A stretch of 54,964 nt of DNA from Acidimicrobiales bacterium (lineage in GTDB: Bacteria; Actinomycetota; Acidimicrobiia; Acidimicrobiales; RAAP-2): the NCBI GenBank assembly GCA_017883065.1, contig JADGOG010000003.1, positions 1 through 54,964 of the forward strand. Direction: 5' to 3'. The notes beneath the pieces were generated by a model, which made no database searches, was not told where the DNA came from, and saw only the letters and a list, made by a program, of their open reading frames with translations. Shown in pieces: positions 45,477-52,371 of the stretch. The first letter of the stretch is position 1; the number at the start of each line of letters is the position of its first letter. A program made the translations under genes and the position numbers.

Positions 45477-46397
45477 ATGGCAATCCGGAAGAGCAGTCGA
45501 TTCGAGCTCGTGCCGGTGGGCGACGCCGTGATGGTGGGCGACGTGGCCGAGTTCGACGAGCCACGAGGCATCGGGATCATCGAGTACGGGTCGGGGAACA
45601 CCCTGCCCTTCCACTGCACGGCGATCACCGACGGCTCCCGGCAGATTCCTGTCGGCTCGGTGGTGGCCTTCGTGGTGGCCGCCGGTCGGCTCGGACGGCT
45701 CGAGGCCCAGACGGTCCGGCCTCTGCCGGGCGTGGTGCGACCCGGCTCGCGACTGGCTGCGGACACGGTCGGCACGCGTCCGACCGGCGAGGCCGCCGGC
45801 ACGCGTCCGACCGGCGAGGCCGCCGGCACGCGTCCGACCGGCGAGGCCGCCACTGGTCAGGCGTTGGGGTCTCCCGAGCCGTCACCGGCGGTCCGGTCAT
45901 CCTCGGTCGACCACGCTGCCCCGGTCTTCCCCGCTCCGGCCCGCTTGGCCTCGGTGCCCGTGCCTGTGGCATCGGTACCGGTGTCGCCGGTGGTCCCCTT
46001 CACGGTCGTGCCGCCCTCTCCTTCGTCCCCGCCGGAGGCGTCTTTGCCGCCCTCCACCCCCACTCCCGTGCCAGTGGCGTCGCTCGATCCCGCCGACCCC
46101 ACGCCGGCCGCCGGGGTACCCAAGGTTCCCTCGCTCGGCTCACTCGGGCCCCTCGGACTACTGCCCCCGACCGGGGCTTCACCGCTCCCGGCCTCCGACA
46201 CCCCGATCGAACCACCAGCGGACGAGGGATCGGCCGAACCGGATCGCGACGACTCGCCCCACCCCGACTTCTGGTCCCCGTTCGCCAGATCGACCGGTGG
46301 CCCACCGCCGACCTGGCGGACACCGGTGACGCCGTCGGCACCGCCGCCGTCACCACCACCACCACCACCACCGTCGTCACCGCCGGACGACGACTGA
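45477..46397 (+). CDS. cold-shock-like domain protein with long Pro-rich tail
   Basis: The first 85 residues look like a nucleic-acid-binding cold-shock domain: VMVGDVAEFDEPRGIGIIEYG, then LPFHCTAITDGSR and VGSVVAFVVAAGRLGRLEA. The tail (about 220 residues) is Pro/Ser/Thr/Val-rich and contains three perfect GTRPTGEAA repeats and ends in a run of prolines and DDD. A short aromatic island (DFWSPFARSTGG) near the end suggests a conserved end motif. The 3' 541 bp overlap the MFS gene on the other strand; neither frame has an earlier stop. It follows hisG by 13 bp. How much of the tail is translated is untested. Confidence 0.75.
   Translation: MAIRKSSRFELVPVGDAVMVGDVAEFDEPRGIGIIEYGSGNTLPFHCTAITDGSRQIPVGSVVAFVVAAGRLGRLEAQTVRPLPGVVRPGSRLAADTVGTRPTGEAAGTRPTGEAAGTRPTGEAATGQALGSPEPSPAVRSSSVDHAAPVFPAPARLASVPVPVASVPVSPVVPFTVVPPSPSSPPEASLPPSTPTPVPVASLDPADPTPAAGVPKVPSLGSLGPLGLLPPTGASPLPASDTPIEPPADEGSAEPDRDDSPHPDFWSPFARSTGGPPPTWRTPVTPSAPPPSPPPPPPPSSPPDDD
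45771..45851 (+). repeat. 27-bp tandem repeat, three perfect copies
   Basis: Unit starts ggcacgcgtccgaccggcga and is 27 bp long. It encodes GTRPTGEAA three times and keeps the frame. Each copy contains an ACGCGT site. It lies just upstream of the antisense stop of the MFS gene (45857). Confidence 0.95.
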
Positions 46398-47992
46398 TCT
46401 TCAGGACCGGCTCCTGTCCCCCGTGCCGGTGACGGGGGAGCGCCGTGGGGAGGGTCCTCCTCATAGGGGTTGCCCAGGATGTTGCGGGCCATGTCGATGA
46501 CCACCGCGCTGTCGGCGTCCTCCTCGGTGACCACGCCGAGCAGGGGCGCGGCGAGGAGCCCCGTCACAATGCCCGTCTCGGCCATGGACTCGGCCTGGAC
46601 CACGCTCCACTCCCACAGCCGAGTCACCATGTCGGGGCTGGAGGCGCGTTTGGGAGGGAACTTGAGCCAACAATTGACGGCAGCGTGGGCGAGACCGGTG
46701 GCCGCCGGAAACACCCAGATCAGCCGGTAGTTGCCCGTGGCGTCGATGACTACGGCGGCGAGATAGGCGAGGATCACGCTGCACAGGTTGAACGGGGCCA
46801 GGAGGACGCCGATCCGCTCACCGAGGCCCCCGGCCCGGGGCAGAAGCTGGAGCAGCAGAGGCGCCAGCACGATGAGGTAGGCCCCGATGAACGGTGCCCC
46901 GATGTAGCTGAGGAGCACGGCCTGCCAGAGATGGGTGTCGAAGTACTGCACCCCGGCCAGGATGGCCCCGATCAGTGGGGCGCCGATGGCCAGCTGCATC
47001 GGGGAGAGCCGTCGGCTGAGAGGGACCCCGAGGCCGATGCCGATGAAGAAGACAGGCAGCCCTGTGACGAAGCCGGCGATCGTCTGTGCGCTGGCCCCGG
47101 CATGCAGGACCCGTTGAAAGAACAAGATGGCCACGTAGGCGGTCGACCCCACCCCGGCCCAGAAGAGGAGCGAGCCTGTGACCAGCACCTTGGCGTTGGG
47201 CCCGGAGAGGATGTCCCGGAGCTCGTCCCGGGCCGGTCGGGCCCGCTGCTTGCGGTCGGCTTCGGCGCCGTAGGTGGCGGCGGGTGCCTCACGAACCAGT
47301 ACCAGAATGGCGATCCCCACGCCCACCAGGATGACGGCGGCCAGCTGGAAGGGCAGGTTCCAGCTGGCGGGGTCGTTCTGCTTCCAGGTGGCGATGACCG
47401 TGCCCTTGATGGTCAGACTGGCCAACGTCCCCAGCACCGTGGTGAGGAGCAGCGCCTTGATCCAACGGCTCCGTCCGAACACCTCGGGTACCACGGCCAC
47501 GTTGGTCAGGGTGAACACGGCCGCCGCCTGTCGGGCGATGACGATGAACAGCACGAGGAGCCAGTAGCCCTTGACGACAGTGAACATCCAGGTGGCTGCG
47601 CCCATCATGATGAGGCTGCCGGCCATGTAGGGGGTACGTCGGCCCACTCGGCTCTTGGTGCGGTCGCTGAGCCGTCCGGCCACCGGGTAGGTGAGCCAGC
47701 TGAGGAGTCGGTTGGCGGTCAGGGCGAAGGTCACCGCCAACGCCCCGGATGCTCGTTGTTGCACGAAGAGGGTGATCACTACCCCGGAGACAGCCAGATT
47801 GGCCCGGGGCCCGACGAGCCCGATGGACAGCCCGATGAAGCTCCGGACCCGGGAGGCGTCGATCGGCCCGGCAGGTGTCCTGCCGGCCGGTCGCCCCACA
47901 TCCGACGGCGCTCCCGGGGCCGGAGCCCCGGGTTCGGACGGCACGGCCGGCTGCGGCCCTGGAAAGGGCGGTTCCCCGATGCCCCCGGTCAC
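45857..47992 (-). CDS. MFS transporter with long low-complexity C-terminal tail
   Basis: Major facilitator superfamily membrane transporter. The first ~450 residues hold about twelve hydrophobic helices and the loop motif AGRLSDRTKSRVGRRTPYM, as in GPH/sugar-type MFS carriers. After helix twelve a ~60-residue helical stretch (TRLWEWSVVQAESMAETG) and a 180-residue Gly/Ser/Thr/Glu-rich tail follow (711 aa in all). GTG 47992 overlaps the DUF1844 stop (GTGA), so both are co-translated. The tail lies antisense to the cold-shock gene with third codon positions coincident, so GC3 cannot tell which frame is under selection. The substrate is unknown. A plus-strand 565-aa ORF across it is a shadow. Confidence 0.82.
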   Translation of the reverse strand: MTGGIGEPPFPGPQPAVPSEPGAPAPGAPSDVGRPAGRTPAGPIDASRVRSFIGLSIGLVGPRANLAVSGVVITLFVQQRASGALAVTFALTANRLLSWLTYPVAGRLSDRTKSRVGRRTPYMAGSLIMMGAATWMFTVVKGYWLLVLFIVIARQAAAVFTLTNVAVVPEVFGRSRWIKALLLTTVLGTLASLTIKGTVIATWKQNDPASWNLPFQLAAVILVGVGIAILVLVREAPAATYGAEADRKQRARPARDELRDILSGPNAKVLVTGSLLFWAGVGSTAYVAILFFQRVLHAGASAQTIAGFVTGLPVFFIGIGLGVPLSRRLSPMQLAIGAPLIGAILAGVQYFDTHLWQAVLLSYIGAPFIGAYLIVLAPLLLQLLPRAGGLGERIGVLLAPFNLCSVILAYLAAVVIDATGNYRLIWVFPAATGLAHAAVNCWLKFPPKRASSPDMVTRLWEWSVVQAESMAETGIVTGLLAAPLLGVVTEEDADSAVVIDMARNILGNPYEEDPPHGAPPSPARGTGAGPEDQSSSGGDDGGGGGGGDGGGADGVTGVRQVGGGPPVDLANGDQKSGWGESSRSGSADPSSAGGSIGVSEAGSGEAPVGGSSPRGPSEPSEGTLGTPAAGVGSAGSSDATGTGVGVEGGKDASGGDEGEGGTTVKGTTGDTGTDATGTGTEAKRAGAGKTGAAWSTEDDRTAGDGSGDPNA

Positions 47993-48552
47993 CCGTCGCC
48001 GTCAGTCGGGGTGTCGCCGACCGGTCCAGCGTCTCCCGTTGCGGAGGACTCCGCCGTCGTGTCTCCCGTCGACCCGCCATTGGTACCGGCCTCCGAAGCG
48101 GCCTGCGCCCCGGCACGCTGGGCGCCGTCGATCTGGACGTAGGCCAGCCGGAGCTGGCTGAGACCGTCCTTGAGCTGCTCCTCGGCCTCGCCGAGCCGTC
48201 CCTCGAGACCGCCGAGTATGGCGCCGAGCGCATCAATGGCCAGGCGGGCCTGGTCGAGCAGCGGGGGCAGTTGGGAGAGGTAGACGGCGGCCAGCTCGAA
48301 GAGGCCGTAGCAGTGGTTGGCCAGCACCACCTCGACGGGCGATTTGGCCAGTTCCTCCCGCATGGCGGCAACCTGCTCTGCGAGGGCTTCCTCGTCCGCC
48401 TCGTCAGCGTCGTCCGTGGATAACGGGGCGTCGGCAGCCGAGCCGCCCGAACCGCCGACGGGACTGCGGGGGCCGCCGTCAGGCGGCGCACCACTGCTCT
48501 GGTCGGGTCGTCCGACCGGTCGTTCGCCATCGGGTGTCCAAAGTGAGCTCAC
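47989..48552 (-). CDS. DUF1844 family protein
   Basis: A 187-aa soluble protein. The core LDQARLAIDALGAILGGLEGRLGEAEEQLKDGLSQLRLAYVQI fits DUF1844, a helical family of unknown function; proteins of this family lie next to infC in other Actinobacteria. The N- and C-termini are Gly/Ser/Asp-rich and probably disordered. The GTG at 48552 has TAGGCT 7 nt upstream (leaderless). It is divergent from infC and coupled to the MFS gene by GTGA. Confidence 0.72.
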   Translation of the reverse strand: MSSLWTPDGERPVGRPDQSSGAPPDGGPRSPVGGSGGSAADAPLSTDDADEADEEALAEQVAAMREELAKSPVEVVLANHCYGLFELAAVYLSQLPPLLDQARLAIDALGAILGGLEGRLGEAEEQLKDGLSQLRLAYVQIDGAQRAGAQAASEAGTNGGSTGDTTAESSATGDAGPVGDTPTDGDG

Positions 48553-48558
48553 GACTGG

Positions 48559-48565
48559 TAGCCTA
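48559..48565. promoter_or_regulatory. overlapping divergent -10 elements (DUF1844/infC)
   Basis: TAGCCTA reads TAGCCT on plus (48559-48564) and TAGGCT on minus (48565-48560), the same heptamer as between menE and menB. On minus it lies 7 nt before the GTG at 48552. On plus it would start the infC transcript near 48571, giving a leader of about 180 nt. Confidence 0.5.
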
Positions 48566-48587
48566 AAGCACTGATAGACGAGGAAGC

Positions 48588-48610
48588 GGGGTCTCTAAGC
48601 AGAGAACCCC
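48588..48610 (+). promoter_or_regulatory. hairpin at the 5' end of the infC leader
   Basis: GGGGTCTCT, loop AAGC, AGAGAACCCC: a nine-pair stem with one bulged A. It lies about 17 nt from the predicted transcript start and 144 nt before the infC start. Confidence 0.55.
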
Positions 48611-48622
48611 CACCTGGCCACA

Positions 48623-48757
48623 ATGGACTTCTCCTGTGTGCGCCGGGTCGATGGGACCGGCATCCGACGTGAGTCGGGCTGTTCGGTGGTGGCTCCGCTC
48701 CTTATTCATCGGCTACGGGAAGTCCGTGGCCCGAAGACAGGGAGTGAAGTCGAATAG
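48623..48757 (+). CDS. possible 44-codon upstream ORF in the infC leader
   Basis: ATG 48623 opens a 44-codon frame (MDFSCVRRVDG...) that ends at TAG 48755-48757, overlapping the proposed AUA start of infC (48754-48756). No good Shine-Dalgarno precedes it and its second half has poor GC3, so it may be chance. If translated it would deliver ribosomes exactly to the infC start. Confidence 0.25.
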   Translation: MDFSCVRRVDGTGIRRESGCSVVAPLLIHRLREVRGPKTGSEVE

Positions 48758-49560
48758 CAGCCACCGTTACCACCAATGAGCCTCGCATCAATGATCGCAT
48801 CCGTGCCCGTGAGGTGCGTCTGGTCGATCCCGACGGAGAGCAGCTTGGCATCAAGTTGCTGCCCGAGGCACTGGCTATCGCCCGTGACCTCGACCTCGAC
48901 CTCGTCGAGGTCGCTCCCGGCGCCAACCCGCCGGTCTGTCGCATCATGGACTATGGGAAGTTCAAGTTCGATGCGGCCCAGCGGGCCAAGGAGTCGAGAC
49001 GCAAGGCGGTCCACGTAGGGATCAAGGAGATGAAGTACCGGCCGAAGATCGGTCCGGGCGACTTCGACACCAAGACCCGACAGGTGGCCAAGTTCCTCGA
49101 AGAGGGTCACAAGGTCAAGATCACCATCATGTTCCGCGGACGTGAGGTCTTCCATCCCGAGTTGGGCAAGAAGATCCTCGACCGCATCGCCGACGAGATG
49201 GACGGCATGGGTAAGTCCGAGTCCGTGCCACGCCTCGACGGACGCAACATGGTGATGGTGCTGGCGCCGGACAAGCGGGCGAAGCAGTCGGCAGCGTCAC
49301 GGGGAACGGGTCACGACCAGGGTGGTCATGACGGCGGTGCTCCGAACGGGTCCACGCCCGACGCAGCGAACGCGGCACCACCGGCACCGGCACCGGCGGC
49401 AGCACCGGCACCCGCAGCAGCAGCACCGGCACCGGCAGAAGCAGCACCGGCGGAAACAGCGCCGGCAGAGAAGTCAGGATCGACGTCGGAGACGTCGGCG
49501 GCGGCACCCGCAACCGGGGAGCACCCTCCGACCACCGGCACGGACGAAGGAGAGGGATGA
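48754..49560 (+). CDS. infC: translation initiation factor IF-3, apparent AUA start
   Basis: IF-3 binds the 30S subunit and discriminates start codons. The ORF-track start (GTG 48814) cuts off the conserved NEPRINDRIRAREVRL segment. In this frame the only open codons upstream, back to a TGA at 48745, are AGT CGA ATA GCA..., so the best start is ATA 48754, with GGGAG 9 nt before it. That gives 268 aa. The body shows LLPEALAIARDLDLDLVEVAPGA, MDYGKFKFD, and IKEMKYRPKIGPGDFDTK. The C-terminus has a ~95-residue Ala/Pro-rich extension, common in actinobacterial IF-3. Confidence 0.93.
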   Translation: MAATVTTNEPRINDRIRAREVRLVDPDGEQLGIKLLPEALAIARDLDLDLVEVAPGANPPVCRIMDYGKFKFDAAQRAKESRRKAVHVGIKEMKYRPKIGPGDFDTKTRQVAKFLEEGHKVKITIMFRGREVFHPELGKKILDRIADEMDGMGKSESVPRLDGRNMVMVLAPDKRAKQSAASRGTGHDQGGHDGGAPNGSTPDAANAAPPAPAPAAAPAPAAAAPAPAEAAPAETAPAEKSGSTSETSAAAPATGEHPPTTGTDEGEG

Positions 49561-49564
49561 CGCC

Positions 49565-49759
49565 ATGCCCAAGATGAAGACAGACAGCGGTGCCCGCAAA
49601 CGGGTCAAGGTCACCGGGACCGGACGCCTCCGTCGCCGAAAGGCGTTCGCTGCGCACCTCCTGGAGGGGAAGTCGAGTACACGGAAGCGCCGACTCGGGC
49701 GCGAGACCGACTTCGCCCCCGGCGACGAGAAGCAGATCAAACGGATGCTCGGCAGGTAG
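49565..49759 (+). CDS. rpmI: ribosomal protein bL35
   Basis: A 64-aa, strongly basic 50S protein. MPKMKTDSGARKRVKVTGTG, then RRRKAFAAHLLEGKSSTRKRRL and KRMLGR at the end are the bL35 pattern. The ATG at 49565 is 4 nt after the infC stop. The ORF-track start at 49322 lies inside infC out of frame. Confidence 0.96.
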   Translation: MPKMKTDSGARKRVKVTGTGRLRRRKAFAAHLLEGKSSTRKRRLGRETDFAPGDEKQIKRMLGR

Positions 49760-49985
49760 CACCCGAGGCGCCTCCAGGTCGCACCGATCGATTTCCGACC
49801 GGGTCCATGCGGTCGTCGGAGGTTGTCCGGCGCGCAGATCCGGTGTGCACCGGCGCTGTCGTCCCGACGTCGCCCGGCCGATCGGACCGTCGCCGGCCCA
49901 GCGTCTCGCCTCATGATGTCCGGGTCCGGCCTCGCCGCCGGTCCCACCCAGTTTCGACAAGGCCCCCCACGAAAAGGAGACCCCC
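49760..49985 (+). other. 226-bp gap between rpmI and rplT
   Basis: rpmI and rplT are usually almost adjacent. I see no convincing ORF, no clear promoter and no U-tract terminator here. It may be a leader that controls rplT. Confidence 0.4.
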
Positions 49986-50372
49986 ATGGCCCGAGTGAAG
50001 CGCGCAGTACACGCCAAGAAGCACCACCGCGCCGTTCTCGAGCAGGCGCAGGGCTACTACGGCAACAAGAGCCGTTCGTTCCGCGCCGCCAACGAGCAGG
50101 TGATGCACTCGATGCAGTACGCCTACCGGGACCGCCGTGCCCGGAAAGGCGACTTCCGTCAGCTGTGGATCCAGCGCATCAACGCCGCTGCCCGCCTGAA
50201 CGGGACCAGCTACAGCCGATTTATCGCCGGCCTCCACCGGGCCGAGGTGGAGGTGGACCGGAAGGTGTTGGCCGATCTGGCTGTCACCGAGCCGGAGGCG
50301 TTCGCCTCGCTGGTCCAGGTGGCCAACGATGCCCTGGCCGATGCCGGGTCTCATGCCGAGGCCGGTTCCTGA
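49986..50372 (+). CDS. rplT: ribosomal protein bL20
   Basis: 50S assembly protein and, in several bacteria, autogenous regulator of infC-rpmI-rplT. The 128-aa sequence begins [26 protein letters not shown] and has [24 protein letters not shown], the bL20 signature. AAGGAG lies 5-6 nt upstream. Its stop overlaps an in-frame CTG (CTGA) of the methyltransferase gene. Confidence 0.97.
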   Translation: MARVKRAVHAKKHHRAVLEQAQGYYGNKSRSFRAANEQVMHSMQYAYRDRRARKGDFRQLWIQRINAAARLNGTSYSRFIAGLHRAEVEVDRKVLADLAVTEPEAFASLVQVANDALADAGSHAEAGS

Positions 50373-51286
50373 GCCAGGTCGCTCTCTCCTTCACCCACCA
50401 TCGGGTCCGCCGGGTCCGCCAGCTGTTGCGAAAGCGCAGTCTGCGGAGCGCCGAGGGGACGGTGGTGGTCGAAGGTGCGGAACTCCTCTCGGTCGCCTTC
50501 GAGGCGAATCAACCCGTCGATTCGGTGTACGTCGCTCCTGAAGGGCGCACCAACCCGGCGGTGGCAGCGGTGGTGGACCGGGTGTTCGACTCGGGAGTCC
50601 GTGTCTTCGACCTGGCCCCCGGGGTGATCGAGCGGATCGCCGACACGGTCTCCCCGCAACCGGTGCTGGCCCTGGTGGGCTTCGCTCCGGCAGTGTTGGA
50701 CGACATCAGGGATGTGTCGATGGTCATGGTGTGTGTGGATGTGCGAGATCCAGGAAATGCAGGAACGATGATCCGGACTGCTGACGCGGCCGGTGTCGGT
50801 GCAGTGGTCTGTTGCGAAGGGACGGTGGACCCGACCAACCCGAAGACCGTGCGGTCCTCGGCCGGGTCGCTCTTCCACGTCCCGGTCGTGGCCGGTGGTG
50901 AACCGCTCGAGGTGATCGAGACATTGCGGGAGTGGGGCTTCACCGCGGTGGGCACCGCGGTCCGAGGAGGCACCGACTACTCCGAGTTCGACTGGAATCA
51001 GAAGGTGGCATTGGTGTTCGGCAATGAGGCCTCCGGATTGGGGTCTGAGGTCATGGACCACCTCGATACGCTGGTCTCGGTACCCATGGCCGGCCGTGCG
51101 GAGTCGCTCAACGTCAGCGTGTCAGCTGCGGTGTTGTCCTTCGAGGCCCTGCGACATCGGAGATCCGCTGGCGGTCCGATCGGGACCGCAGCGGCGAACC
51201 CGCACCCTACGATTCCGGGCATGGAGTCCTCGACCACTTCTACGACCGGTCCCGCGGGACCGGATGAGGATGGAGCCACACCGTGA
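50369..51286 (+). CDS. SPOUT-family RNA 2'-O-methyltransferase (TrmH/TsnR type)
   Basis: Methylates a ribose in tRNA or 23S rRNA using SAM. The three SPOUT knots are visible: [31 protein letters not shown] and [16 protein letters not shown]. An N-terminal substrate-binding domain ([30 protein letters not shown]) precedes them. No ATG, GTG or TTG fits between the rplT stop and this domain. The in-frame CTG at 50369 overlapping the rplT TGA is the best start, giving 305 aa. The C-terminus has a ~35-residue Ser/Thr/Gly-rich tail. pheS overlaps it by 4 nt (GTGA). Confidence 0.88.
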   Translation: MSQVALSFTHHRVRRVRQLLRKRSLRSAEGTVVVEGAELLSVAFEANQPVDSVYVAPEGRTNPAVAAVVDRVFDSGVRVFDLAPGVIERIADTVSPQPVLALVGFAPAVLDDIRDVSMVMVCVDVRDPGNAGTMIRTADAAGVGAVVCCEGTVDPTNPKTVRSSAGSLFHVPVVAGGEPLEVIETLREWGFTAVGTAVRGGTDYSEFDWNQKVALVFGNEASGLGSEVMDHLDTLVSVPMAGRAESLNVSVSAAVLSFEALRHRRSAGGPIGTAAANPHPTIPGMESSTTSTTGPAGPDEDGATP

Positions 51287-52347
51287 GTGACACTCTCGAC
51301 GTCGATGGCCTGGTTGAACAGGCCAGGGCGGCGGTGGCCGCTGCCACGACCACGGAGGAGATCCGCGAGGTGATCGCCTCGGTCGCGGGCAAGAAGTCAC
51401 CCATCGCCCAGGCCGGCCGGAGCCTCGGCGGACTCGAGCCCGACGCCCGAAAGGAGTTGGGCCAGAAGCTCCACGCCGCTCGGGCCGTCATCGAACAGTT
51501 GGTCGAGGAGCGCCGATCCCAGATCTCCGCCGAAGAGCTGGCGCGCGACATGGAGGCCGGCCGGATCGACCTGACCGAGTTCATCGAAGGGTCGATCCCC
51601 GCACCGGCGACCCGCGGCCACCTTCATCTGGTCACCCAGACCCGTGATGCCTTGGAGGATGTCTTCGTCGGCATGGGGTTCGAGGTGGCCGAGGGCCCCG
51701 AAATCGAGACCGACTGGTTCAACTTCGGCGCACTCAACATCCCTCCGGCCCACCCGGCCCGCGGGATGTGGGACACCTTCTATCTCGACCTCGGCGCCCC
51801 GGAGAGCACGCTGTTGCGCACCCACACCTCTCCGGTGCAGATCCACCTGATGGAGGAAGCCGTGAGCAGCGGTGGCCTCCCGATCCATGCAGTGATGCCG
51901 GGGCGGTGCTACCGCCGGGACACGCCCGACGCCCGCCACCTACCGGTCTTCCACCAGATCGAGGGTCTGGTGGTCGACAAGGGAATCACCTTCGCCGACC
52001 TGGCCGGCACCATCGAGGTGTTCACCAGCGCCTACTTCGGCCCGGACATCCACTCCCGGCTCCGACCGGCCTACTTCCCGTTCACCGAGCCGTCCGCCGA
52101 GTTCGAGGTGACCTGCACGATCTGCCATGGCGAGGGATGCCGGACCTGTTCCCAGACCGGTTGGATCGAGCTGGGTGGCTGCGGCATGGTGGATCCCGCC
52201 GTGTTCGGCGCCGTCGGTATCGACCCGGACCAATGGACCGGATTCGCCTTCGGGTTCGGCATCGACCGGTGTGCACAGATGCGCCATCAGATCGCCGACA
52301 TGCGGGCCCTGATCGAGAACGACATCCGCTTCCTGCGGCAGTTCTGA
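51283..52347 (+). CDS. pheS: phenylalanyl-tRNA synthetase alpha subunit
   Basis: Class II synthetase subunit of the (alpha-beta)2 enzyme. The 354-aa protein has an N-terminal coiled-coil arm and the catalytic domain with GFEVAEGPEIETDWFNFGALN, LLRTHTSPVQIH (motif 1/2 region), MPGRCYRRDTPDARHLPVFHQIEGL and the motif 3 FGFGIDRCAQMRH. GTG 51283 overlaps the methyltransferase stop. It is followed by pheT after 24 bp. Confidence 0.97.
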   Translation: MSDTLDVDGLVEQARAAVAAATTTEEIREVIASVAGKKSPIAQAGRSLGGLEPDARKELGQKLHAARAVIEQLVEERRSQISAEELARDMEAGRIDLTEFIEGSIPAPATRGHLHLVTQTRDALEDVFVGMGFEVAEGPEIETDWFNFGALNIPPAHPARGMWDTFYLDLGAPESTLLRTHTSPVQIHLMEEAVSSGGLPIHAVMPGRCYRRDTPDARHLPVFHQIEGLVVDKGITFADLAGTIEVFTSAYFGPDIHSRLRPAYFPFTEPSAEFEVTCTICHGEGCRTCSQTGWIELGGCGMVDPAVFGAVGIDPDQWTGFAFGFGIDRCAQMRHQIADMRALIENDIRFLRQF

Positions 52348-52371
52348 TGCGCGGGACCTGAGAGGAACGAC

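Noticed and set aside
46445-48142. 565-aa plus-strand ORF opposite the MFS gene
   Set aside because: Shadow of transmembrane codons; no recognisable domain.
49823-50368. Long N-terminal extension of the methyltransferase ORF
   Set aside because: It reads rplT out of frame and is Pro/Arg-rich.
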